Origin: Anaerolineae bacterium
Lineage (GTDB): Bacteria > Chloroflexota > Anaerolineae > Aggregatilineales > Phototrophicaceae
NCBI GenBank assembly: GCA_022842885.1
Contig: JALHOR010000020.1
Coordinates: 21,757 to 63,751 of the forward strand
Length of the DNA: 41,995 nt
Reading direction: 5' to 3'
A program made the position numbers and the translations under genes. Below are positions 16,780 to 24,396 of this stretch, piece after piece. Every line of letters starts with the position of its first letter. Within the stretch, counting starts at the first letter, position 1. Under the pieces are notes generated by a model. That model had not been told where the DNA came from. It made no database searches and was given only the letters and a program-made list of their open reading frames with translations.

Positions 16780-17931
16780 CTAACCTGCATGATTCCGCTG
16801 CACAATGACGCTTAAATGATGTAGAAAAACATCAATTTGTTGGGAGGTGTTGGATTTGCCCAACACAAATCGCACTTGCCCCATGAGCCTATCTTCCGGC
16901 ACATGCATTGCCACCAAAACATGACTTGGTTCTTGCTCGCCAGTGGTACAAGCACTGCCGCCGCTTGCCGCAAATCCCATCTCATTCAAATCTAACAAAA
17001 CCGCATCGCCATTCAGGTGTTCTAACGCAAAGCTGGTGTGTCCAGCAAGCCGTTCTGTAGGATGCCCGGTAAGTTGGGCTGTTGGCAGCAAGCCGTAGAT
17101 GCCTTGTATCAAGTGCTGCCGAAGTTTGGTTAATTTTGCGACTGTTGGTTCGCGCTCAGTTTCGGCAAGGCATAAGGCTTCTGCCATGCCTACAATCAGC
17201 GGCACGGGTTCTGTGCCAGAACGCCGATGATTCTGCTGCCCCCCACCGACCATTTGGGCGTGTAACGGCGTGGCTCTTTTCATATATAGCAACCCGACCC
17301 CTTTGGGACCGTAAAATTTATGCGCCGAAAGACTTAGCAAATCTACATTTAACTGCTGCACATCCAGCGATAACAAACCGGGTGCCTGCACAGCATCCAC
17401 ATGGAATTTTGCCTGATGTTTTTTCAGCAGCGCCCCAATTTCGGCAATCGGGTTGATAGACCCAACTTCGTTATTGGCATAAATCACACTGACCAAAATG
17501 GTATCATCGCGCAATGCCTCTGCGATTTGTTGCGCCGTCACTTGCCCGTCGTGATTCACGGGCAAAATAGTCACATCAAAGCCATCTTCTGCCAATTCTT
17601 CTACCACATGCAGCACGGCATGATGTTCAGTCGCCGTCGTGATGATATGCTTGCCGCGTCCACGCCGCTGCATCGCCCGCGCCACACCCCGCAGCGCCAA
17701 GTTATTGCTTTCTGTACCGCCACTGGTAAAGATAATTTCATCCACATGGCAGTTCAAAACACGGCTGATGGTTTGGCTTGCTTGTTCCAATGCCTCGGAT
17801 GCTGCTCGCCCGGCTTCATGCAAGCTGGATGGATTGCCAAAAAATTGTGACCAATACGGTTGCATTTTTGCCACCACACGCGGGTCAGTCGGGGTAGTGG
17901 CGCTGTGGTCAAGATACACGAATTCGTTCAT
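16780..17931 (-). CDS. nifS: Cysteine desulfurase (NifS/IscS class) of the NAD operon
   Basis: This 383-residue PLP enzyme converts cysteine to alanine and enzyme-bound persulfide for Fe-S assembly. Seen in sequence: YLDHSATTP near the N-terminus, TEHHA with His103 over the PLP ring, FHVDAVQ, the Schiff-base lysine in SAHKFYGPKG (Lys205), and the catalytic cysteine in SGGSACTTG (Cys328). I choose the ATG at 17931, which has GGAG about 10 bases upstream and a normal family N-terminus. An in-frame start at 17982 would add 17 untypical residues. The gene overlaps the nadB 3' end by 23 bases. Its position after nadC-nadA-nadB resembles the nifS-nad arrangement of Bacillus, so its main client is probably the [4Fe-4S] cluster of NadA (inference). 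Confidence 0.92.
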   Translation of the reverse strand: MNEFVYLDHSATTPTDPRVVAKMQPYWSQFFGNPSSLHEAGRAASEALEQASQTISRVLNCHVDEIIFTSGGTESNNLALRGVARAMQRRGRGKHIITTATEHHAVLHVVEELAEDGFDVTILPVNHDGQVTAQQIAEALRDDTILVSVIYANNEVGSINPIAEIGALLKKHQAKFHVDAVQAPGLLSLDVQQLNVDLLSLSAHKFYGPKGVGLLYMKRATPLHAQMVGGGQQNHRRSGTEPVPLIVGMAEALCLAETEREPTVAKLTKLRQHLIQGIYGLLPTAQLTGHPTERLAGHTSFALEHLNGDAVLLDLNEMGFAASGGSACTTGEQEPSHVLVAMHVPEDRLMGQVRFVLGKSNTSQQIDVFLHHLSVIVQRNHAG

Positions 17932-19471
17932 CAGATGTTTGCTCCAGCATAGTTTGTGAATCAGCGCGATAATGCGCCCCACGACTTTGATGATTTTTGC
18001 GGGCAGCGGTGGCGACTAAATACCCGGTTTGGACAGCATTTCGCAGCCCAATCAGGGCATCAGTGGCTTGGGCATGGGTTAGCCAAGTATCAATCAATAT
18101 AGATAACTGCGCTAAATTATTTTCAGCGTCACGCAATGGCAGGTCTGTTCGTACAATGCCCACATTGTTCCACATCGTGCGCCGCAGCATTTGCCATGCT
18201 TCATCAATCTGCGTCTGAGCAATGCTTTCTGTGGGCAATACTTGATCAGATACTGGTGCCGATTTGATTTTTCTTGGTGATAGCGATATATAGCGGGCGG
18301 CTCTATCCCCCCAAACTAGACCTTCTAATAAACTGGTGCTGGCAAGTCGATTCGCGCCATGCAATCCGGTACAACTGACTTCGCCAATGGCGAATAAGCC
18401 GCGAATTGTGGTGCGTCCCCAATCGTCTACACGCACGCCGCCACATGAATAATGCGCGGCAGGCACGACTGGTACGGGGTCACGAGTGGCATCAATGCCC
18501 ATCAAGGCAGCATTTTCGACCAATGCCGGAAAATGTTCGCGGATAAAATCGGGTGAACGCTGACTCGCAATATCCAGCAGCATATGTGCCTGTCCGGTTT
18601 CTGCCATTTCGGTATGAATAGCGCGGGCAACCACATCACGCGGCGCAAGTTCCATGTGTTCCGGTGCATATTTTGCCATGAAACGCTGCCGATCATGATT
18701 AAGCAAAATCGCACCTTCACCGCGTACTGCTTCACTGACAAGGGGTTTCATCACGCCGGGCGTATATAATGCCGTCGGATGAAATTGGACAAATTCCAAA
18801 TTGGCAATTTCTGCACCGATACGTTGTGCCATGGCAATGCCATCGCCGCGTGCGCCTGCCGGATTGGTGGTATGCAAATAAATCTGTCCCAAGCCACCGG
18901 TTGCTAAAATGGTTTGTGCTGCGAAAATATTTTCAATATCACTGGATGCATTGTTCAATACGCTTGCGCCGATGCAGGCAGTGTCTAATCGCAGCAAATC
19001 TACCGCCGTGTAATCTGTGAGCAGCGTGATATTCGGGCGCTCTTGCATCGCCAATAACAACTGGCGGGCAATCGCTTCGCCAGTTTTATCGCTGACATGC
19101 ACAATGCGCCGAACACTGTGGGCGGCTTCTAAGCCATACACGGGCTGCCCGTCTTCGGCACGGTCAAATTGGACACCGCAGCGGTCAACCAATAATGATT
19201 GTACCAAGCCGGGACCTTCGCTGGCGAGAATATAAGCGGCTTTGCGCGAACTTAACCCTGCGCCCGCATACAAAATATCCTTGACCAATAATTCTGGTGA
19301 ATCGCCTATGCCACGAACCACGATGCCACCCTGAGCATAGCGCGTGTTGCTATCGTCGGGATTAGCAGCGCGAGTGAGAATAATGATGTGATGCTGTGGA
19401 TTTTCGCTGAGGCGTAGCGCGGCGGCTGCGCCCGCAATGCCACATCCAACGATTAAAGTATCGGCTTGCAT
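17909..19471 (-). CDS. nadB: L-aspartate oxidase
   Basis: This 520-residue flavoprotein oxidises L-aspartate to iminoaspartate, the first step of de novo NAD synthesis. The N-terminal FAD-binding motif is DTLIVGCGIAGAAAALRL. The SNTRYAQGGI segment, EFVQFHPTALY, the substrate-binding AVRGEGAILLN, and ELAPRDVVARAI with its catalytic-loop arginine are all present. HGANRLASTSLLEGLVWG marks the FAD-contacting C-terminal part of the domain. A helical C-terminal domain follows. Length fits the family (about 510-540). The start lies 2 bases past the nadA stop, with GGAAAA as a weak ribosome-binding site. Its product is unstable and is used directly by NadA, encoded just upstream. Confidence 0.96.
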   Translation of the reverse strand: MQADTLIVGCGIAGAAAALRLSENPQHHIIILTRAANPDDSNTRYAQGGIVVRGIGDSPELLVKDILYAGAGLSSRKAAYILASEGPGLVQSLLVDRCGVQFDRAEDGQPVYGLEAAHSVRRIVHVSDKTGEAIARQLLLAMQERPNITLLTDYTAVDLLRLDTACIGASVLNNASSDIENIFAAQTILATGGLGQIYLHTTNPAGARGDGIAMAQRIGAEIANLEFVQFHPTALYTPGVMKPLVSEAVRGEGAILLNHDRQRFMAKYAPEHMELAPRDVVARAIHTEMAETGQAHMLLDIASQRSPDFIREHFPALVENAALMGIDATRDPVPVVPAAHYSCGGVRVDDWGRTTIRGLFAIGEVSCTGLHGANRLASTSLLEGLVWGDRAARYISLSPRKIKSAPVSDQVLPTESIAQTQIDEAWQMLRRTMWNNVGIVRTDLPLRDAENNLAQLSILIDTWLTHAQATDALIGLRNAVQTGYLVATAARKNHQSRGAHYRADSQTMLEQTSDERIRVS

Positions 19472-19473
19472 GG

Positions 19474-20601
19474 TTATTTTCCAATCGTTAGCATACGGTC
19501 TAAGGCGAGTTTAGCATCGCGTTTGATGTCATCCGGTACGCGAATTTGATTCATCACGCGCCCCTCAACCAGACCTTCCAGAATATCGGCTAAATCCAGC
19601 GGGCTAATGCGATACATCGTGCTGCACAAGCATGAGAAGGGCGACAGCAGCGTGATAAATTTATCGGGAAATTGTTTCTTGATACGATTCACCAGATGCA
19701 TTTCAGTTCCTACTGCCCATTTTGTGCCAGAAGGGGCAGCTTCTATCATCTCGATAATTTTTGCTGTCGAACCCGAAAAATCGGCTTTATCCACCACTTC
19801 CATCATGCATTCAGGATGCACAATGATGGTCATATCGGGGTGTTCTTTGCGCCAATAGTCTATGTGCGCCGGGCGAAATTGCTGATGCACGCTGCAATGC
19901 CCTTGCCACAAGATAATTTTTGCTTCGCGGATTTGCTGGTCGGTTAGCCCGCCATAAGGCTTAAACGGATTCCAGACAACCATCTTATCTAGTGGGATAC
20001 CCATGATTTTGCCCGTGTTGCGCCCCAAATGTTGGTCAGGGAAAAAGAAGATTTTTTCGCGTTGGGCAAATGCCCATGCCAATGATGCTTGAGCATTGGA
20101 TGAGGTACAGACTGTCCCGCCATTTTTGCCAACAAACGCTTTCAAATTGGCGGCACTGTTCATATAGGTGATGGGCATAATGCGATTTACTGGGTCATCT
20201 TGCAGCACATCTTCCAATTCTGCCCATGCCGTTTCAACTTGTTCTAACGTTGCCATATCTGCCATGCTGCATCCTGCCCGCAAGTTAGGTAGAATCACCA
20301 CTTGGTCAGGGCGTGCCAGAATATCGGCACTTTCTGCCATAAAATGCACCCCGGCGAAGATGATATATTTTGCCGAAACTTTAGCGCCTTCTTTAGACAG
20401 TTGGTAACTATCGCCCTGAAAATCAGCAAACTGCACGGTTTCGTCACGTTGATAATGATGTCCTAGAATCACAACATCATCACCCAAAATAGCACGGGCG
20501 GCATGAATGCGCTCAATCGCTTCTTGTTCACGTTCTACGAGATTGGTCTTTGTGTTCGTTTCTTGAATATCTTCAAGCGCAATATCCATGACCATTTCCA
20601 T
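19474..20601 (-). CDS. nadA: Quinolinate synthase
   Basis: This 375-residue enzyme condenses iminoaspartate with dihydroxyacetone phosphate to quinolinate, using a [4Fe-4S] cluster. Landmarks are VILGHHYQRDETVQFADFQGDSYQLS, GVHFMAESADIL, LRAGCSMAD (Cys111), YMNSAANLKAFVGKNGGTVC, PDQHLGRNTG, WQGHCSVH (Cys236), VHPECMMEV (Cys265) and SCLCSTMYR (Cys324 and Cys326). Cys111, Cys236 and Cys326 are the likely cluster ligands by comparison with the Bacillus enzyme. AGGAG lies 8 bases before the ATG. It sits 11 bases after nadC and 2 bases before nadB in one minus-strand operon. The family match is unambiguous. Confidence 0.97.
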   Translation of the reverse strand: MEMVMDIALEDIQETNTKTNLVEREQEAIERIHAARAILGDDVVILGHHYQRDETVQFADFQGDSYQLSKEGAKVSAKYIIFAGVHFMAESADILARPDQVVILPNLRAGCSMADMATLEQVETAWAELEDVLQDDPVNRIMPITYMNSAANLKAFVGKNGGTVCTSSNAQASLAWAFAQREKIFFFPDQHLGRNTGKIMGIPLDKMVVWNPFKPYGGLTDQQIREAKIILWQGHCSVHQQFRPAHIDYWRKEHPDMTIIVHPECMMEVVDKADFSGSTAKIIEMIEAAPSGTKWAVGTEMHLVNRIKKQFPDKFITLLSPFSCLCSTMYRISPLDLADILEGLVEGRVMNQIRVPDDIKRDAKLALDRMLTIGK

Positions 20602-20612
20602 CGTCGTTTCTC

Positions 20613-21470
20613 CTACGCTGTCGCTAATGCTGGCACTAACCGCATTGATAAATCCAAAATCGGGGCAGAGTGGGTGAGCGCCCCAATACTAATAAAATCC
20701 ACGCCAGTTTCGGCAATGGTGCGAACCGTTTCTAAGGACACATTGCCAGAGGCTTCTAGGGGTATGCGCTCGGCAACAATCGTCACAGCTTGGCGCATTT
20801 GTTCCGGCGTCATGTTATCCAACATGATGCGGTCAACCTGCAATTCAAGCGCCTCATACAATTCAGTTTCATTCTTCACTTCAACTTCAATTAGCAATCC
20901 GCCTGCACCGGGGTATAGTCGCGCGGCATTTACAGCGTTGGTGATACTTCCGGCGGCATCAATGTGATTGTCTTTAATCAAAATCATGTCGTAGAGTGCC
21001 ATGCGATGATTTTGCCCGCCACCCATTCGCACAGCATATTTTTCCAACGTGCGCCAACCGGGGGTGGTTTTGCGCGTATCCAAAATGACAGCATTCGTAC
21101 CTGCTACTGCATCCACAAAACAGCGCGTTAAAGTGGCAATCCCGCTGAGGCGCTGCAAAAAATTCAGTGCGATTCTTTCACCCGATAATACCGATAGAGC
21201 TTTGCCCTCTACTTCACAAATCACAGTTCCGGCAGTAACAGCGTCGCCATCATTGACCAAACAATGTACCTGAACCGTATCATCAAGATGGGCATAGACG
21301 CGCTTCACCATCTCCAAGCCTGCAATAACCCCGGTTGCCTTTGCGCGAATAGTGCCGCAAATCATGCGATTCGGTGGAATGGTTGCTAGGCTAGTGATGT
21401 CGCCTTCTTCGCCAATATCTTCTTGAATTGCCATTTGAATGAGCGTTTTAAATGCATTATCGTAAACCAT
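20613..21470 (-). CDS. nadC: Nicotinate-nucleotide diphosphorylase (carboxylating) / quinolinate phosphoribosyltransferase
   Basis: This 285-residue enzyme converts quinolinate and PRPP to nicotinate mononucleotide, CO2 and PPi. Family signatures in order are EDIGEEGDITSLATIP at the N-terminus, ERIALNFLQRLSGIATLT, LDTRKTTPGWRTLEKYAVRM, GGGQNHRMALYDMILIKDNH (the phosphate/quinolinate-binding region), EVEVKNETEL, and GVDFISIGALTHSAPILDLS near the C-terminus. Length is normal for the family. AGGA precedes the ATG by about 7 bases. It is the first gene of the operon and is divergent from the XRE-SorC regulator, separated by 135 bases that contain clustered GAAC/GTTC half-sites. Confidence 0.97.
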   Translation of the reverse strand: MVYDNAFKTLIQMAIQEDIGEEGDITSLATIPPNRMICGTIRAKATGVIAGLEMVKRVYAHLDDTVQVHCLVNDGDAVTAGTVICEVEGKALSVLSGERIALNFLQRLSGIATLTRCFVDAVAGTNAVILDTRKTTPGWRTLEKYAVRMGGGQNHRMALYDMILIKDNHIDAAGSITNAVNAARLYPGAGGLLIEVEVKNETELYEALELQVDRIMLDNMTPEQMRQAVTIVAERIPLEASGNVSLETVRTIAETGVDFISIGALTHSAPILDLSMRLVPALATA

Positions 21471-21504
21471 GCGATATCCTGATGTTTTGATGTCACTCTA
21501 TAGA

Positions 21505-21510
21505 TATAAT
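21505..21510 (+). promoter_or_regulatory. Candidate -10 box for the XRE-SorC regulator
   Basis: A perfect TATAAT lies about 95 bases before the regulator's ATG. No good -35 box is found 17 bases upstream (ATGTTT). The first GAGAACAT half-site starts 2 bases downstream, so a bound repressor would cover the start of transcription. Confidence 0.35.
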
Positions 21511-21511
21511 A

Positions 21512-21572
21512 GAGAACATGGCTGTTCGCTGAAAAGAACGTCTTGTTGAACAATACTGCTTAATATGTTCTC
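21512..21572. promoter_or_regulatory. Cluster of GAAC/GTTC inverted half-sites (candidate operator)
   Basis: GAGAACAT (21512-21519) and ATGTTCTC (21565-21572) form a perfect inverted repeat 45 bases apart. Between them lie GTTC (21524-21527), GAAC (21536-21539) and the perfect palindrome TTGTTGAACAA (21543-21553). All sit in the 135-base divergent region between nadC and the XRE-SorC regulator, so they are candidate binding sites for that regulator or for a NAD-responsive repressor. Confidence 0.45.
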
Positions 21573-21605
21573 GAAAAATCAGATGATAGTCGTTTTCGTC
21601 AACAG

Positions 21606-22889
21606 ATGGGTAAAAACATGAGCATCACTCTATTTGATAAACAAGATTTTGCAGCGCGGATTCAAGAACGATTGGCGCAGTTGGGCATGAGCCAGAATCA
21701 ATTGGCAGAAGCATTACAAATTTCGCGCAGTACCGTTACGGGTTGGTTGCGTTATGGTAAATTGCCGGATGCCTATCTGTTGGCGCAGCTTTGCCGCGAG
21801 ATGGATTGTTCAGCAGATTGGGTGTTGGGGTTGGAGACGCGCACCGAAAAAACCGATGCGTCAGGCAAAATTCATTGGCAAGAACACATCCCCTCGTATG
21901 TCACGGGTTTTCAGCGCGAACAAATTGAACAAGGCATCTCCTTATTTAACCGCCTCGTGGGCAATGAACAACGCGACAACCGCATTATCACCGACCAGAA
22001 TTTGCAATATCTGCAATTTGCCATTCAAGCCGCGTTGCGTTCTGGGGCGCTGCATATCACATATGTAGAACGCAATGCGCTCTATGAAGACCGTATCAAA
22101 CAAAAGTATCCCACATTAAAAGAGGTGTTTGTGGCAGATGTGCCAGCACAATACGATGGCACAGTGATTCGGGTGGAGATGGTGGCATTTTTGGCGATGA
22201 AAAATGTCCTCAAGCGAGTCGTGCGCGAAAATGCCGTCGGGCTGGCAACGGGCTATACCTTGCTGCGAATGTGCGAACAAAGCATCCCCAGTGTTGACCA
22301 ATTTAAAGGCACATCATGGCTGCCGCTGATTACCTTTACCAATGATAATGAAAGTGGTTACACGGCGAATGCCTTAGCCAAATTCATGCAATTACGGCAT
22401 CCCGGTTCACAAGCACTCTATCTGCCGCATCCCGCCACGATTGGCAATTCCGATGCCTTAAGCGCCCAATTCCAAACTGCTAATGCCATGACCCATAATA
22501 TGCAGACATTATTTGTGACCGTCAGCGGCGTGGGGCGGCGTGACCGCACTGCCAACGCCCATCCTTTAACGGATTTTCGCACTGCCGACTACAGCTATGA
22601 TTCAACGTATTTACGTGATTTGTATGCTGGCTTGGAGAACAAAGCCGTTTTTGGCGGCGAAATTCTGAGTTATCTTTTGGATTATGATGGCAATATCATT
22701 GGTTGGGATAAAGAGCGCGTGTGGCAAATTAGTTTGGATGTGCTGCGTTATACCAGCGATTTGATTGGCAAAGTGTGTATTGTAGCGGCACGGCATTATA
22801 AAGCGCGTGCCGTTGAAACCTGCGTGCGAAACGGCTTGGCAAATGTGCTGGTGATTGATAATGAAATTGCCGAGGCGATGCTATCCTAA
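21606..22889 (+). CDS. Transcriptional regulator: XRE helix-turn-helix fused to a SorC-type sugar-binding domain
   Basis: This 427-residue predicted regulator has an XRE/HTH_3 domain at about residues 12-75 (IQERLAQLGMSQNQLAEALQ, then ISRSTVTGWLRYGKLPD). Residues from about 100 look like the SorC/CggR sugar-phosphate-sensing fold. The last 120 residues match it in order: FVTVSGVG, AVFGGEILSYLLDYDGNIIG, ERVWQISLDVLR, VCIVAARHYKARAVETCVRN and LANVLVIDNEIAEAML. Known SorC proteins carry a different N-terminal HTH, so this pairing is unusual. It is divergent from nadC and converges on the frameshifted mutarotase, with the sugar importer beyond. It may control the sugar cluster, the NAD operon, or itself. 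The start could also be the ATG at 21618; neither has a strong ribosome-binding site. Confidence 0.82.
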   Translation: MGKNMSITLFDKQDFAARIQERLAQLGMSQNQLAEALQISRSTVTGWLRYGKLPDAYLLAQLCREMDCSADWVLGLETRTEKTDASGKIHWQEHIPSYVTGFQREQIEQGISLFNRLVGNEQRDNRIITDQNLQYLQFAIQAALRSGALHITYVERNALYEDRIKQKYPTLKEVFVADVPAQYDGTVIRVEMVAFLAMKNVLKRVVRENAVGLATGYTLLRMCEQSIPSVDQFKGTSWLPLITFTNDNESGYTANALAKFMQLRHPGSQALYLPHPATIGNSDALSAQFQTANAMTHNMQTLFVTVSGVGRRDRTANAHPLTDFRTADYSYDSTYLRDLYAGLENKAVFGGEILSYLLDYDGNIIGWDKERVWQISLDVLRYTSDLIGKVCIVAARHYKARAVETCVRNGLANVLVIDNEIAEAMLS

Positions 22890-23213
22890 TCGGTATGAAA
22901 CACTTCTTCTAACTCGATGAACATTTCATCTGGGCGTGCGCCGGGCGCAATTTCAAAATATGGCGACATTATGGCTTGCCAGCGGGCATTGACTTCGGTT
23001 TTTTTCCATGCCTGCCCGCGCTGATGCCAATGATTCGGGCGTCTCAAAGTAGCCGAACAACATGCCATCATCGCGCATGAACAATGTATAATTGCGCCAG
23101 CCTGTTTCGCGTAGCGCATCCAACATCTCTTGCCACACGTTACGATGATGTTCCTTGTATTCGGCAATCAATTCTTGCCGCATTTTCAACATAAAACCGA
23201 CTCGTTTCATCAT
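22886..23213 (-). pseudogene. rhaM: L-rhamnose mutarotase-like gene split by a one-base frameshift
   Basis: RhaM-family enzymes (about 104 residues) interconvert the anomers of L-rhamnose or related sugars. The N-terminal part reads MKRVGFMLKMRQELIAEYKE, HHRNVWQEML and GWRNYTLFMRDDGMLFGYFE in the frame starting at 23213. The family's C-terminal part, TEVNARWQAIMSPYFE through FIELEEVFHTD, is in the next frame and ends at 22886. The switch falls at a run of seven T (22999-23005; A7 on the coding strand). Six A would restore a continuous protein of about 108 residues. The family's Tyr and His near the N-terminus are present. It could be a sequencing error, a true null or phase-variable gene, or a site of transcriptional slippage. 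The 3' end overlaps the convergent regulator by 4 bases. Confidence 0.8.
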
Positions 23214-23300
23214 TGCCTCCGCTGTAAAAAATAGCCCAATTGCCCTATAGCTTACTCATTTCTACAAAAAAGGAACACCTTTTCGCTCATGGTGAGTGTG

Positions 23301-23334
23301 TTGCATCCCACCAGAGAATGTGTTAATGTTTACA
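23301..23334 (+). promoter_or_regulatory. Candidate promoter and LacI/cre-like operator of the sugar ABC operon
   Basis: TTGCAT (23301-23306) lies 17 bases before TAATGT (23324-23329), which is preceded by TG as in extended -10 promoters. Overlapping it, TGTTAATGTTTACA (23321-23334) fits the inverted pattern TGTnAAnnTTnACA of LacI/CcpA-type operators. The AGAGGAG ribosome-binding site of the binding protein is 24 bases further on. Confidence 0.4.
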
Positions 23335-23373
23335 CCGCAATATCGAATGATTTCAACTTTAGAGGAGATTTAA

Positions 23374-24309
23374 ATGCGGCGTTTATTGGGAATTTTAACG
23401 TTTGTTGTGCTGCTGGCGAGTGCGGCGGTTTTTGCCCAAGATGATGAAACCGTGATTGCGGTGATTACGCCTTACTTGGCGCAACCCGGTACACAATTTG
23501 CAGTTGAGGGTTTTACCGCTGCTGCTGAGGCAAAAGGCTGGACGGTGAATGTGATTGATACGGCGGGCGATGTGGCGGCAGTCATCAGCCGGATTGAAGA
23601 TGCCGTGACCCAAAGTGTAGATGCCATTGTGATTAATGTAGACCCGGCGCAGGTGGCGGCAGGCTTGCAGGTGGCGTCGGATGCCAATATTCCGGTATTT
23701 GGTTTGGATGCGGGTAGTGACCCGTTACTCGTGACCAATATCACCAGCAATGGCTATGCAATGGCAGCCGAAACCGCGACTTATGTAGCAGACCGTATCA
23801 ACTGTGCTGGGCGCGTGGTCATGTTCGTGTTTGACCCGTTCCCACCTGTGCAGAAACGCGGCATTATCGCCGATACGATTTTCGCCAATTGCCCCGATAT
23901 TGAAATTATTGACCGCATTACGCCTGATGTGAATGATGGTGGCATTGCCGATTCGCGGGCTAAAATGGAAGCTGTGCTTGCCGCCAATCCTGATGCTGGC
24001 AGCATTTCGGCAGTGTGGGCAGCTTGGGATCAACCCGCTTTGGGCGCACTCCAAGCCATCGAAGCCGCTGGACGTGAGGGTGAAGGCATTGTCATTGTGG
24101 GGATTGATGCTAACCCGCAAGCTGTAGAAGCTGTCGCCGCCGGGGGCAATTTTGAAGCCACCGTCGCCCAAGATTTTAATGGGATGGGTAGCGCCGCCGC
24201 CGATGCTGTTGAACGCTATTTAGCGGGTGAACCGATTGTCCAGCGCGTGATTTATGTACCGACTCGCTTGGTAACACAGGCGAATGTTGCCGAATTTGCT
24301 GGCGAATAA
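23374..24309 (+). CDS. Sugar ABC transporter substrate-binding protein (RbsB-like, Peripla_BP_4)
   Basis: This 311-residue secreted binding protein captures a sugar for the importer encoded downstream. Residues 1-21 are a signal peptide (LLGILTFVVLLASAAVFA) with cleavage likely before QDDE. No lipobox cysteine is present. The type-I periplasmic-binding fold is shown by IAVITPYLAQPGTQFAVEGF, DAIVINVDPAQVAAGLQVAS, ANIPVFGLDAGSDPLLVTNI, and IVIVGIDANPQAVEAVAAGG followed by VAQDFNGMGSAAADAVERYL. These segments form the sugar-contacting strands and hinge in RbsB-type proteins. A strong AGAGGAG precedes the ATG. The mutarotase-like gene next door hints at a deoxyhexose such as rhamnose or fucose, but the ligand is not readable from sequence. 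Confidence 0.88.
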   Translation: MRRLLGILTFVVLLASAAVFAQDDETVIAVITPYLAQPGTQFAVEGFTAAAEAKGWTVNVIDTAGDVAAVISRIEDAVTQSVDAIVINVDPAQVAAGLQVASDANIPVFGLDAGSDPLLVTNITSNGYAMAAETATYVADRINCAGRVVMFVFDPFPPVQKRGIIADTIFANCPDIEIIDRITPDVNDGGIADSRAKMEAVLAANPDAGSISAVWAAWDQPALGALQAIEAAGREGEGIVIVGIDANPQAVEAVAAGGNFEATVAQDFNGMGSAAADAVERYLAGEPIVQRVIYVPTRLVTQANVAEFAGE

Positions 24310-24323
24310 ATTTTAGTGATTGC

Positions 24324-24354
24324 TGCCCCTCTTGGTTACGGCATAAGAGGGGCA
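24324..24354 (+). terminator. Intercistronic hairpin after the sugar-binding protein gene
   Basis: TGCCCCTCTT (24324-24333) and AAGAGGGGCA (24345-24354) form a perfect 10-bp stem with an 11-base loop. AATCGTGTTTT follows. It lies between the binding-protein and ATPase genes. It may be a partial terminator or an mRNA-stabilising hairpin that keeps binding-protein levels above those of the membrane components. Confidence 0.6.
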
Positions 24355-24396
24355 AATCGTGTTTTACTGACTTTATAGATTGTTGCTCATTTGGAT

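Noticed and set aside
21512..21572. LexA (SOS) boxes in the nadC upstream region
   Set aside because: The Bacillus-type box is GAAC-N4-GTTC. The closest pair here has six bases between half-sites, and neither neighbouring gene is a DNA-repair gene.
22886..23167. Independent 93-residue ORF overlapping the mutarotase N-terminal frame
   Set aside because: Only its last third resembles a protein (RhaM C-terminus). Its first part is the out-of-frame translation of the RhaM N-terminus, so the two frames are one frameshifted gene.
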